Below, in pieces: positions 1 to 8,118 of a stretch of 64,000 nt of DNA. The DNA is from Leptospiraceae bacterium. GTDB lineage: Bacteria; Spirochaetota; Leptospiria; Leptospirales; Leptospiraceae. The position numbers were made by a program, and so were the translations under genes. Numbering within the stretch: position 1 is the first letter of the stretch; every line of letters starts with the position of its first letter. Location: the NCBI GenBank assembly GCA_016711485.1, contig JADJSX010000029.1:1-64000 (forward strand). Reading direction: 5' to 3'. The notes below the pieces were generated by a model, which was not told the DNA's origin, made no database searches, and saw nothing but the letters and a program-made list of their open reading frames with translations.

Positions 1-590
1 CCATTCCAATTTTTCCGATAATTTAGGAATTGAAATTGCGTTTCTATAATTTTACGAAGAAGCTCCTGGATAGAAGAAGGATTCGACTTGCATTGCTGTC
101 TAATCTTAACAAACGCTACCGAAAACATAAAACTATAAGGAGACATTAATAATCGAAAATGAATTTCTCTGTAAAGCATTGGTTGTAAAACTTTTGTTTC
201 TAAGTCGGAATTAAGTGTATGGAGATAACATTAAAACAAAGTAGTAGCTCTATATCCATTTATCATTTAAAACCATAGGTTTGGGTTTAGATTCAGTCGA
301 TACTATCACAAGCTCTTCGTAAAGACTTCTTATTACTTCCATGTTCAATGATAAAATAAAAGCAAGATATGGTTTTTGAGGAAGCTTCTATGATTCTGGG
401 GAAGCGACTAGATGTCGTGGCTAACAATGAGCATCTGCCCTGTTTTGAATTGAATACTTAAATCTTCTACATTTGTTTTTCCTTTGCTCTTTGTAAAATT
501 AGGCAAATAACTGGTTTATACATTTCAAATTTAAGATTAGAAATATGATCCTGTTTAATCAGGAGTAAAGATGGATGAGGATTTATAAAC
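1..590 (-). pseudogene. Decayed AraC-family regulator (AraC_N type), runs off the window start
   Basis: No open frame survives, but reading the minus strand in successive frames recovers the AraC_N (PF06719) sensor domain in order. Around 520 there is a YKPVICLILQ-like segment (family YEPSLCLVLQGAK). Around 475-414 there is IQFKTGQMLIVSHDI (family GQYLIVSVDLP). At 342-250 there is MEVIRSLYEELV, and from about 222 to 1 LQPMLYREIHFRLL, matching the family LAPxxxREIxYRLL. Stops and frame changes separate the pieces, so the gene is dead. It lies head-to-head with a broken SDR gene, the usual partner of this regulator class. The call rests on pattern memory of the family, and the 5' boundary is approximate. 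Confidence 0.6.
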
Positions 591-819
591 TCTTTGATTT
601 TTGAAACTATTTTTAAATAAGTTTAAAGAATTTATTTTAAATCTTCTAGGATTATTTCATTTTCATAATATCCATTTCTTATTTTTAAATTAAAAGAACA
701 TAAAAATTTAAACCTTTGGAGTTTAGGCAAGTAGAATGCACGATAAGGCATGCAATGAAATTGAAAAATGGTATAATTGAATCCATAAACAAATCAAATA
801 AAGTTTAGGAAAATATTAA

Positions 820-1660
820 ATGAGAAAAAAATTTTAATACAGGTGCAACAGGCGCATTAGGTTACCTTTATGTAATACTCTTGTAAAAATAAACATCAAG
901 TTGTTTTGTACTACTCGCTCTGCTACAGGCAATAGAAAAGATTTAGTTCAAGAACTTCAATCAAATGGAGTTCAAGTTATAGAAATGGATATTACAAATG
1001 AAAAAAAGTGTGAACCAAGGAATCGATGCAGCAGCTGTAATTAATGGGTGGGTTGGATGTTGTAATTAATAATGCTGGAATCGGAATGATAGGCATACAA
1101 GAATTTTTCACTGTGGAAGATATGCAAAAAGTTTTGATGTGAATGTATTTGGATAAAGAGTTATGAGAGCAGCCTTGCCCCATCTCAGGAAACAAAACAA
1201 AGCACAATCATTCATATCTCAAGTGGAATAGGTAGACTAACGTTTCCATTCTACAGTGCTTATTGTGCTTCAAAATACGCACTCGAAGCGATCGCAGAAG
1301 GTTAGAGAGTAAAATTATTGGATTTAATATTTGAGTCCTGCATCATTGAACCAGGGCTATGCCAACCGAGTTTCTAGATACAATGGCTAATTAGAACTAA
1401 AAAAGACGATGATAGAAACCAAGCCCATGGAGAAATGGTTCATATACCCGAACAAGCGATGAAAAGGTCTTCAGGAAGCTCTAAAGAGTAACCCAAATCA
1501 AAACCCACAAAAAAGTAGCTGATTCGATTGTAGAACTTTTGGAAATGCCTTTTGGAAAAACCTTTTAGAACAATTTGTTGATTATACTTTCTTAAAAGAA
1601 CCGGTTGATGCATACAACAAACTTTTACATGAAATTACTCCGAAACCTTTACGCGGCTAA
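820..1660 (+). pseudogene. Broken short-chain dehydrogenase/reductase
   Basis: A good start (ATG at 820 after taggaaaa) leads into MRKKILI and a GATGALG-like Rossmann glycine motif. Later pieces, in different frames, are DVVINNAGIGMIG (the NNAG motif) at about 1055-1095, IIHISSGIGRLTFPFYSAYCASKYALEA (active-site Ser, then YxxxK) at about 1207-1290, and a C-terminus ending VDAYNKLLHEITPKPLRG at 1660. At least five frameshifts or stops interrupt it. Order and spacing match a classical SDR of about 280 aa. It is divergent from the decayed AraC gene at the window start, so regulator and target appear to have been lost together. Confidence 0.8.
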
Positions 1661-1770
1661 CGGCATGGAAGGAATGTTAAGTTTAAATCAATAATTCAAT
1701 TCTAATTCTATAATTCTGTATTACTTGTTGTAGAAGATTTTTAGTTCCTAAGTAGACCATGCAAAAAATA

Positions 1771-1936
1771 CGCCTTCGTCCTACTCGCGATGCCCCCAAA
1801 CTTTCGTATGGAAAAAATTTGAAGTCACAGGACATTGCTAGTAGTTGTTGGCTCGGAGACATGACTTTGAAACTTAGGAGGGCGACCCAAGCACTTTCGA
1901 GTTTAAAAGTCATGTCGGATACGCACAACGTTGTGC
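1771..1936 (+). repeat. Family A repeat, copy A1 (3' half)
   Basis: This stretch matches 6707-6947 closely. Both contain CGATGCCCCCAAAC, a run around GAAAAAATTTGAAGTCACAG, and an inverted pair ATGACTTTGAAACT / AGTTTAAAAGTCAT. Both end in a conserved ACGTTGTGCG. A1 lacks the ~60 bp CAAAACTTGC hairpin insert of the 6.6 kb copy. The end here is a perfect palindrome, GCACAACGTTGTGC (1923-1936). An open frame across it (1759-1944) is not a gene, because it is shared repeat sequence. Confidence 0.8.
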
Positions 1937-1968
1937 GGTATTGAATATAAACTATATGGAGAAAGAAT

Positions 1969-2266
1969 TTGAAATTATTGATAGTTATAGGATTAACCTT
2001 ATTTTCTTTTTGCAAGCCTTCGGATAAAGAATTGGAAAAAGAAAATTATGCAAATGTAAATTCATCTGAAATTGCTTATGATTCAAATGAAATTCTTTTC
2101 GTAAATGCAAAAGGAGGTTTGCGATTAAGAAGTGAACCTTCAACTAAAAGTAATGTAGTTAATCTTATTCCTAGAAAATAAAATATACGCTGAAGATATT
2201 CACGAATTACTAACGTATAGTAAAAATAATTTTAAAAAAGACTTATTAGAGTATGTTAAGAAATAA
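1969..2266 (+). pseudogene. Small SH3b-domain lipoprotein, frameshifted
   Basis: The frame opens with TTG at 1969 behind GGAG. The product has a lipoprotein-type leader (LTLFSFCK, candidate lipid Cys at residue 15) and then GGLRLRSEPSTKSNVVNLIP, the opening of a bacterial SH3 domain. It stops at 2181. A different frame immediately downstream encodes IYAEDIHELLTYSKNN to a stop at 2266, which looks like the original C-terminus. The middle of the SH3 fold is therefore missing. The gene sits between two half-copies of the family A repeat. An exported cell-envelope role is inferred only from the leader and the domain. Confidence 0.6.
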
Positions 2267-2278
2267 TGAATAAATACC

Positions 2279-2408
2279 GCATAGCAAAGAGTAGCCGCTA
2301 AGAAAGTGAACTATGTTTGGATGCTGTTCACTCTCTTGCTCCAGCTTAGTTGTGTAAGTGAAATTTTGTAGTATATTTGTCAGACTCACGCAAGTCCAGT
2401 GCCTTCCA
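2279..2408 (+). repeat. Family A repeat, copy A2 (5' half)
   Basis: This matches 6580-6715 with few differences. It starts GCATAGCAAAGAGTAGCCGC, carries an imperfect hairpin AGAAAGTGAACTA...TGTTCACTCTCT, and ends around CAGACTCACGCAAGT..GCCTTCC. It has the same orientation as A1, A3 and A4. A1 ends and A2 begins on either side of the small lipoprotein gene, as if two tandem repeat units bracket it. Confidence 0.8.
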
Positions 2409-2521
2409 TTAGATAAAAAGGATGATTATCGTAGACTTTGAAAAAGCTTTTAACAATTAGCTTTACATATAAAACAAACAATTACATTTGATTCGGGGAT
2501 AATGGTTTTCTAGAATTATAT

Positions 2522-3564
2522 ATGAACTGGGAATACGCTTCACAAATTGGACGAATTGTAGCAGCATCGCATATATTGCTGGTTGCTCTATTATTTATTT
2601 TTCGAACCCAGGCCTGGGAACGTATTTGTGGATCTTTCTTGGTCTGGGTGGAGCCACATTTTTGGTTTTTCCTTTGTGGTACCAACCCCAAACACCCAGG
2701 TACATTTTATTGCCATTGGTTCTATTACAAAGTGGTGCCAGTTTTTGGTTCTGGCTTTTTACTTTGTTCCAGATGCGGGAAAATTTCCACCCGGATTGGC
2801 GTCATTGGACCTTACTAAGTACGAAATTCCTTCTCACGATAGTATGGGCTGCCGAAAAACGCGATATACTACTCCCCATTCCCCCGGATCAGCAACCCAT
2901 CTGGAGAGCTTTGCTTCCAGCTTTGATGACTATTGGTTTTGCAATAGCAGCCATCGTGGAAGCCTCACGACGTTACGAGGATGATCTGCTAGAAAGCAGA
3001 CGAGGTATGCGAAGACTTATGATTTTTTGGGGAGGGGGTGCGATTGCGACTATTGTTGGTATAACTCTCATTCTACGTGGTCCGGTCTTGAATGAGATCG
3101 GTAACTGGCTTATCATCGGTCTGTCGCTTTGCACCTGTGTAAGTTTGCACTTTTGGATGGCCCAGAGTTCGATGGAACAGGAAGCGAGTGAAAATGATCC
3201 TGAGCCATTCCATAGCCCAGAATTAAAACAACTTGCAGACCGTATCGAATCCCTTTTTTTCGTAGAAGGTTATTACAAAACCGAAGATCTAACTGTTTCA
3301 ATGCTTGCGAAACACCTCAGAGAACACGAATACAAAGTTCGTCGTGCGATCAATGGAGTGTTAGGCTATCGCAATTTTAATGCCTTCTTGAATCACTCCC
3401 GTGTTCTCGAAGCGAAGCGGCGACTTTTAGAAGAACCCGATCTTCCCATACTTCGCCTCGCTATGGATCTGGGCTATCGTTCCCTAGCAGTCTTCAACAA
3501 AGCTTTTAAAGAAACAACAGGCCGCACACCCACAAGTTTTCGTCGTGCAAAAAAAACTGACTGA
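2522..3564 (+). CDS. Membrane-anchored AraC-family regulator, one frameshift near the N-terminus
   Basis: The product is a transcription factor with an N-terminal block of about six hydrophobic helices and a C-terminal AraC/XylS double helix-turn-helix, an architecture common in Leptospira. The main frame (2626-3564, 312 aa) ends with the HTH block (about residues 205-310, with LADRIESLF, LGYRNFNAFLN and the signature MDLGYRSLAVFNKAFKETTG). The true N-terminus, MNWEYASQIGRIVAASHILL from 2522, is in another frame. Adding one T in the T5 run at 2598-2602 joins it to SNPGLGTYLWIFLGLGG. This is either a real 1-nt deletion or a homopolymer sequencing error. It precedes the Cys-rich, DJ-1 and metallo-hydrolase genes and may regulate them. 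Its ligand is unknown. Confidence 0.8.
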
Positions 3565-3658
3565 TTTCGAAATCCGTCAGCAATTTTCGTTATCAATAGG
3601 AATCTCTTGCGAATCTGGTTTATAGTGGGCTCATCCTTAAAACTGATTGGAGGTTCTT

Positions 3659-3754
3659 ATGGAAACTATTCTCTCAAACCAACCCACAAATATTAAAAAC
3701 CTTTTTCATGGATTTGTGGATCTGTTTTTGGGACGTTTAAAATCCCGAGGATAA
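3659..3754 (+). CDS. Small ORF, 31 aa, unknown
   Basis: An ATG follows GGAGG (about 3649-3653) at good spacing and opens a 31-codon frame containing FHGFVDLFLGRLKSRG. It lies in the 220 bp gap between the AraC gene and the Cys-rich gene, on the same strand. No family is recognised. It could be a leader peptide for the downstream operon or the surviving start of a lost gene. The strong ribosome-binding site is the only support. Confidence 0.3.
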   Translation: METILSNQPTNIKNLFHGFVDLFLGRLKSRG

Positions 3755-3784
3755 ATTTATTTACTAATATTAGGAGAATATACT

Positions 3785-4126
3785 ATGAACAAATTTTTTC
3801 ATCCATTGATTTTACTTTTCTTTTTTTTCATCCCTTTGCTATCCATCAGTTCGGATTGCAAAATAGAACAGGATAAGTTTTGTAAAGAAATTTCAAATCC
3901 CAAAGCAAAGGTAATCCAATGTTTAGCAGAGCATAAAGATGATTTGTCTGATGTATGTAAGTCGCACTTAAAAACCTATTCTGAAAAAATGCAACAAAAT
4001 ATGAAGGTTGGGTGCAAAGCTGATGTTGACTCTTTTTGTAAATGGGTTCTACCGGGAGGGGGAAGAATTCTGAAATGTTTATTTAAAAATGAAACCTCTC
4101 TTTCCGATTCCTGCAAAAAGTATTAA
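3785..4126 (+). CDS. Secreted Cys-rich repeat protein (GLG1-type)
   Basis: A 113-aa protein with an N-terminal signal peptide (hydrophobic residues 6-20) followed by two copies of a cysteine repeat. Each repeat has the pattern C-x-x-(D)xxxFC...C(L)...LS(D)xCK, for example KIEQDKFCKEI and KADVDSFCKWV. This is the cysteine-rich repeat of PF00839, known from eukaryotic GLG1 and from many proteobacterial and leptospiral periplasmic proteins, where the function is not established. Eight Cys residues after the signal suggest disulphide bonding in the periplasm. The start follows AGGAG at 3772. It is the first intact gene of a + strand run that continues with the DJ-1-like and metallo-hydrolase genes. 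Confidence 0.8.
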   Translation: MNKFFHPLILLFFFFIPLLSISSDCKIEQDKFCKEISNPKAKVIQCLAEHKDDLSDVCKSHLKTYSEKMQQNMKVGCKADVDSFCKWVLPGGGRILKCLFKNETSLSDSCKKY

Positions 4127-4151
4127 ACGAATAAGCAATAGGGAGAATGAT

Positions 4152-4988
4152 ATGAAAAAGAAATCAATATTCATAATTACAATTGGGATTTCGGTTGTAC
4201 TGTTATTGGCTGTTTTCGTTATACCAATCGTACTAAAACGACTGGGGATTCACTCGGACTACACAGGCCAAAGGTATATGGTGCCCGAAGGGAAAGCCTT
4301 AATCATTACTACCAGTCATGACATTCTTGGTGATACCGGAAAAAAGACCGGTGTTTTCGGTTCGGAAATGACTGCTCCGTATTACGAATTTTTGGATGGT
4401 CGTATGTCAGTAGATATTGCTAGTATTAAGGGAGGAGAAATTCCGATAGATCCTTTATCTTTCCATAGATTTGTTATATCAGACTATGACGAAAGATACC
4501 TGAAAGATCCTGTCTTTAAAAATAAAGTAATCAACTCATTGCGCATTGAAGAGATTGACTTCACAAAATACGATATTATTTTTTTGGCTGGAGGTTGGGG
4601 AGCTGCCTATGATCTCCCTTATTCCGAGGAACTGGGTCGCAAGATTACAGAAGCCTACAAAGCAGGAAAAATAATAGGCGGTGTTTGTCATGGTCCGCTT
4701 GGATTATTACTGGCAAAGGATGAAAATGGGCTTCCTCTGGTTCAAGGACGAAAGATTACCGCTGTTACAGATAAACAGGTGAAAGAACTAAAAATCAACA
4801 TCACACCACAACATCCTGAACGCGAGCTTAGAGCAGCAGGAGCCAATTTTGAATCCTCCTCCGCTTTTCGTGATATATTTGCAAACCATATCAGTATCGA
4901 TGACCGGATTATAACCGGCCAAAATCAAAATGCTGGTACTGAAGTAGCTAACCAGATGATGAAAGTTTCCGGAGGAACAAGGCGATGA
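4152..4988 (+). CDS. Membrane-anchored DJ-1/PfpI family protein
   Basis: The chosen start is ATG 4152 behind GGGAG, not the longer frame from 4089, which overlaps the preceding gene and lacks a ribosome site. The 278-aa product has one N-terminal membrane anchor (about 5-27). A DJ-1/PfpI fold follows, with Glu72 in GVFGSEMTAPYYEF, the nucleophile elbow GGVCHGP (Cys179-His180), and a long lid region as in Hsp31-like members. Family members act as glyoxalase III/deglycase-type enzymes, chaperones or amidases, and the activity here cannot be assigned. The stop overlaps the start of the next gene (ATGA), so the two are probably translationally coupled. The anchor suggests an extracytoplasmic location. 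Confidence 0.85.
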   Translation: MKKKSIFIITIGISVVLLLAVFVIPIVLKRLGIHSDYTGQRYMVPEGKALIITTSHDILGDTGKKTGVFGSEMTAPYYEFLDGRMSVDIASIKGGEIPIDPLSFHRFVISDYDERYLKDPVFKNKVINSLRIEEIDFTKYDIIFLAGGWGAAYDLPYSEELGRKITEAYKAGKIIGGVCHGPLGLLLAKDENGLPLVQGRKITAVTDKQVKELKINITPQHPERELRAAGANFESSSAFRDIFANHISIDDRIITGQNQNAGTEVANQMMKVSGGTRR

Positions 4989-6499
4989 AAAATATACTTA
5001 CAAATCACAAAGTTGAGTTTTTTTTGCGGGTATTATCAGGAATAGTTGGTTTGATTTTTTTCATCTTCGGATTGGGATTTTTAATCCTACCGGAAATCTT
5101 TGCAAGAGTAGTTCTCTCCATAGAAACTCGTGCAATGGGAATCAATTCTTTAAGAGCAGATTTTAGTGCATTGTTTTTAGGAATGAGTTTTTTCTCTCTA
5201 ATCGGTGTTCTATCCTTGTACCGACAATTGTTATTCGTTCCCATTATTTTTTTGACTATTTTGATCACGGGAAGGATGATAAGTTTTTCCATTGAAGATT
5301 TGCCTGTAGTAATGGACAGAGCACTAGTGGGTGAAATATTTTTTTTAAGCGTATTCATGCTAACCTACGTTTCCTTTTTATTAAAACCTGATTCAAAAGA
5401 AATGATCATCCAACCGGGAAAAACATTTCGTTACCGTTTAATGGCAGCCCTTGGAATGATCGTACTGTTTGTTTGTATTTCTTTGGCAATGCAGAAAAAA
5501 ATTGGATTAGGATTATGGGACAGATATGTCCAAAAGATGATGCAACAAAATCCCATCGGTGACTTACCGGATGGGCTTCATGTCGGTTTAGCCGGTACGG
5601 GTTCTCCTATGCCGGATGTGAAAAGAGTTGGTGTTTCTACTTTTGTAAAAGCAGGTACACATATGTTTGTAGTGGATTTAGGTCCCGGAAGTACTCATGG
5701 TTTGGAGTTGATGCGGGTGCCCTTGCATGACGTACATTCTGTTTTATTCACTCATTTTCATTCCGACCATATAGGCGATTTGGGAGAGTTTTTGCTAAAA
5801 GCCTGGGCAGGAGGCAAACGAAAAAAACCTATGAAAGTAATCGGTCCGAAGGGTGTGGACACAGTGGTTAGTGGTTTTAATACTGCCTTTTCGTTGGACG
5901 CAAAATACCGGTTTGCCCACCATGGTGATGCTGTGGCCCCCCGTGAAGGAGCAGGTGGAGTGGCAGATATCATTGTGTTTCCCGAGAAAAAATCGAATGT
6001 GGTGATCTTTGATTCTGATGGAGTAAAAGTCACTGCATTTCTGGTAGATCACAAACCTGTTGATCCTGCAGTGGGATATCGTTTTGATTATAAAGGAAGG
6101 TCTGTGGTTATAAGCGGGGACACTCTTCCCAGTGAGGAACTACGCCGTCAATCCAAGGGAATAGATATTCTCTTTCATGAGGCAATGCAGCGGGATATGC
6201 TTAAAACGATAAATAGAGCAGGCACGGAAATCGGCAGAAATGTTATTGCAACAGTAGCTGATGATATCCTGACCTATCACACATTTCCAGAAGAGGCCGC
6301 GCGAATAGCACAAGAAGCTGATGTTCGATATCTGGTAATGCATCATATCATACCACCTATGCCAATGAATTTTCTAAACTCTGCATTTTTGGGTGATTCA
6401 AATCAATACTATAAAGGGCCTATTACAGTTGGAGAGGATGGTATGATGTTTAGTATGCCACCAAATTCTGATACAATCATAAAGAAATGGATTTTTTAA
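4985..6499 (+). CDS. 4-TM domain fused to a metallo-beta-lactamase-fold hydrolase
   Basis: 504 aa. Residues 1-135 form four hydrophobic helices resembling the DUF4345 type, and a fifth helix lies at about 150-170. The rest is a metallo-beta-lactamase fold of the RNase Z/arylsulfatase-like branch. It has GTGSPMPDVKR, the metal motif THFHSDHIGD (residues 256-265), ISGDTLPSEEL with the bridging Asp, and a late HHIIPP histidine. All expected metal ligands appear present. The substrate is unknown; small-molecule phosphodiester or ester hydrolysis is typical of the branch. The gene overlaps the DJ-1-like gene by 4 nt. The two are likely one functional unit, perhaps handling a reactive metabolite, which is an inference from context only. 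Confidence 0.8.
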   Translation: MKNILTNHKVEFFLRVLSGIVGLIFFIFGLGFLILPEIFARVVLSIETRAMGINSLRADFSALFLGMSFFSLIGVLSLYRQLLFVPIIFLTILITGRMISFSIEDLPVVMDRALVGEIFFLSVFMLTYVSFLLKPDSKEMIIQPGKTFRYRLMAALGMIVLFVCISLAMQKKIGLGLWDRYVQKMMQQNPIGDLPDGLHVGLAGTGSPMPDVKRVGVSTFVKAGTHMFVVDLGPGSTHGLELMRVPLHDVHSVLFTHFHSDHIGDLGEFLLKAWAGGKRKKPMKVIGPKGVDTVVSGFNTAFSLDAKYRFAHHGDAVAPREGAGGVADIIVFPEKKSNVVIFDSDGVKVTAFLVDHKPVDPAVGYRFDYKGRSVVISGDTLPSEELRRQSKGIDILFHEAMQRDMLKTINRAGTEIGRNVIATVADDILTYHTFPEEAARIAQEADVRYLVMHHIIPPMPMNFLNSAFLGDSNQYYKGPITVGEDGMMFSMPPNSDTIIKKWIF

Positions 6500-6579
6500 T
6501 TCAACAATACTTAAAAGGAAATTTTAATTTGAACTAAATGGTAATAAATCAATTTGTAAAACACTCAGAGTTCTACGCT

Positions 6580-6947
6580 GCATAACAAAGAGTAGCCGCT
6601 AAGAGAGTGAACTATATTTGGATGCTATTCACTCTCTAGCTCCGAGCCGGCTTAGTTGTGAAAGTGAAAATTTTTAGTATATTTGTCAGGCTTACGCAAG
6701 TTACGCGCCTTCGTTCCAGGCACAAAACTTGCACACTTCGATACGCTAATCGGAAGCTGCTACTCAGTGACCGAAGCAAGTTTTGCGTCTCCCTACCGCG
6801 ATGCCCCCAAACTTTTTCTTATGGAAAAAATTTGAAGTCACAGGACTTGCTAGTAATTGGTTGACTCGGAGACATGACTTTGAAACTTAGGAGGTGCTAC
6901 CGCACTTTCGAGTTTAAAAGTCATGTCGGATACTCTTAACGTTGTGC
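6580..6947 (+). repeat. Family A repeat, full-length copy A3
   Basis: This is the longest copy, and it links the halves at 1.8 and 2.3 kb. It starts GCATAACAAAGAGTAGCCGC. Hairpin 1 is AGAGAGTGAACTA / ATTCACTCTCT at about 6603-6637, with CCGGCTTAG after it. Hairpin 2 is CAAAACTTGC (6723-6732) / GCAAGTTTTG (about 6775-6784). Hairpin 3 is ATGACTTTGAAACT / AGTTTAAAAGTCAT (about 6873-6924). It ends TTAACGTTGTGC. The terminal heptamers GCATAAC and GTTGTGC are near inverse complements. It is non-coding; the 68-aa frame inside it is repeat sequence. It fills most of the 500 bp gap after the metallo-hydrolase. Confidence 0.85.
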
Positions 6948-6992
6948 GCCAGTTTCTTGTTCGAATTTTTATTGAAACGAATTATTAGTTTC

Positions 6993-7007
6993 GCGTAAGG
7001 TGAGTTA
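6993..7007 (+). promoter_or_regulatory. Solo family B terminal repeat serving as ribosome-binding site
   Basis: GCGTAAGGTGAGTTA is the same sequence as the right ends of the MITE-like family B elements (for example 14738-14750 and 21340-21358). It lies directly against the ATG at 7008. Its AAGGTGAG core is a good Shine-Dalgarno 3-4 nt from the start. No matching left end was seen nearby, so this looks like a residual end. Confidence 0.6.
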
Positions 7008-7301
7008 ATGAAAAATTATGATAAGTATTTAGAAATTTACTTCGTTGAAAATGGAGTGGAATATGAAGGGTTCGTGAGAAACACGCATCCCTCAAAAAAA
7101 CTATATATTAAATGCTGGATAGACAATCAATATGAAGGTTATATTCGATTACATGAAGTAGAGCCACAAAACAATGAATTAATTATGTTTCACAACTGTG
7201 GTCCAATGGCTCCCTGGGATAATCAATTTGATTTTAAGATAGTCGAAATATCGGATAAACCCTTTGAAGAGAATAAAAGTCATAAAAAGATAAAGCCCTA
7301 A
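7008..7301 (+). CDS. Hypothetical protein, 97 aa
   Basis: A compact, acidic, soluble protein with many aromatic residues (YLEIYFVENGVEYEGF, HNCGPMAPWDNQFDFKIVEI) and no signal or membrane segment. No family is recognised. The beta-rich pattern (alternating hydrophobics, EYEGFV, YEGYIRL) suggests a small beta-barrel fold, which is an inference. Its ribosome-binding site is provided by a family B repeat end, and a full family A repeat lies just upstream. It therefore resembles a mobile gene cassette rather than part of an operon. The following hydrolase gene is broken. Confidence 0.65.
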   Translation: MKNYDKYLEIYFVENGVEYEGFVRNTHPSKKLYIKCWIDNQYEGYIRLHEVEPQNNELIMFHNCGPMAPWDNQFDFKIVEISDKPFEENKSHKKIKP

Positions 7302-7350
7302 TTTAAGTTTTTTTTAATTGATATAAAAACATTAAAGAAAGGACAATTCA

Positions 7351-7948
7351 ATGCAAGTTATATCGGAAGGAAAATACACGATAGTCGGAAAGATTAAAAT
7401 TCACTATCAAGAATACAGAACAGGAGAAGTAGTTTTACTCGTTCACGGTTGGCCGACTTCTTCTTTTTTGTATCGAACATTGCTCCCGAACTTTCAAAAA
7501 AAACAGAGTTATTACAATCGACTTACTGGGTTTTGAATTATCCGATAAGAATCCAGACGTAACTTATAGTTTTCTTTTTTATTAGCGAAAGAACGAAATC
7601 ATTCCAAATGCCTATTCGTATAATTTATGGGGAATCAGATTTAATTTTACCTGATAGTAAAGAAACAGCAACTCGATTAAAAAAGATAATCCTTATGCTG
7701 AAGTTTTTTCCATTTCAAACTGTGGATATTTTTTACAGGAAGATAAACCAGAAGAAGTAAGCACATTACTTTTCGATTTTTTTAAAAGTATAAAAACGCA
7801 TAATACAAATTATTCTCTAAGTTTAACTTTAGTCACATTTGTTGGAAGGATAAATTTATCAATGAAGGATGTTTGTGGTTTAATAAAAATATTGACATCC
7901 TTTTCGTTCATTTTTAAAATTAAGATTGGGTATAAATTCAAAATATAA
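7351..7948 (+). pseudogene. Broken alpha/beta hydrolase
   Basis: It starts with a good frame (AAAGAAAGGACA upstream of ATG 7351) encoding the N-terminal strand and oxyanion motif VLLVHGWPTSSFLYR of an alpha/beta hydrolase. It breaks at about 7505 (GFELSDKNP continues in another frame). The nucleophile elbow and cap region are absent. Sequence resumes at 7606 with PIRIIYGESDLILPDS (the acid-bearing strand), and after another frameshift with AEVFSISNCGYFLQEDKPEEVSTLL, in which the catalytic His position (normally GHxxxxExP) reads CGYFLQEDKP. Large internal loss plus frameshifts make it non-functional. Similarity beyond about 7800 is unclear. Confidence 0.8.
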
Positions 7949-8040
7949 AAATTTTATCAGCATTAAGTAAGGCTCGTATAGTTTAAAGACGATTTGCCGT
8001 GAGAATAATTGCTTTTAAGTAGAATTTTGGGAGAAGTTGG

Positions 8041-8118
8041 ATGCAAATTAATAGAAAGAGATCTACTGATATACCTTTTTTGCTAAAAAACTGTTTAAAC
8101 TTTGGGGTCATCCTTTGA
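8041..8118 (+). CDS. Possible 25-aa leader ORF coupled to the next gene
   Basis: ATG 8041 follows a strong GGGAGAAG and encodes MQINRKRSTDIPFLLKNCL... to a TGA at 8116-8118. That TGA overlaps the TTG start of the next gene (8115). No homology is recognised. It may be a translational leader, or the N-terminus of the next protein after a frameshift. Confidence 0.3.
   Translation: MQINRKRSTDIPFLLKNCLNFGVIL

Noticed and set aside
1759..1944. A 61-aa + strand open frame and a 110-aa minus frame over it
   Set aside because: They lie inside family A repeat sequence that recurs at 6.7-6.9 kb in a different frame; coding is not conserved.
5005..5358. Minus-strand 117-aa frame
   Set aside because: It is opposite to the membrane domain of the metallo-hydrolase gene, which has clear homology and a good start; it is a shadow frame.
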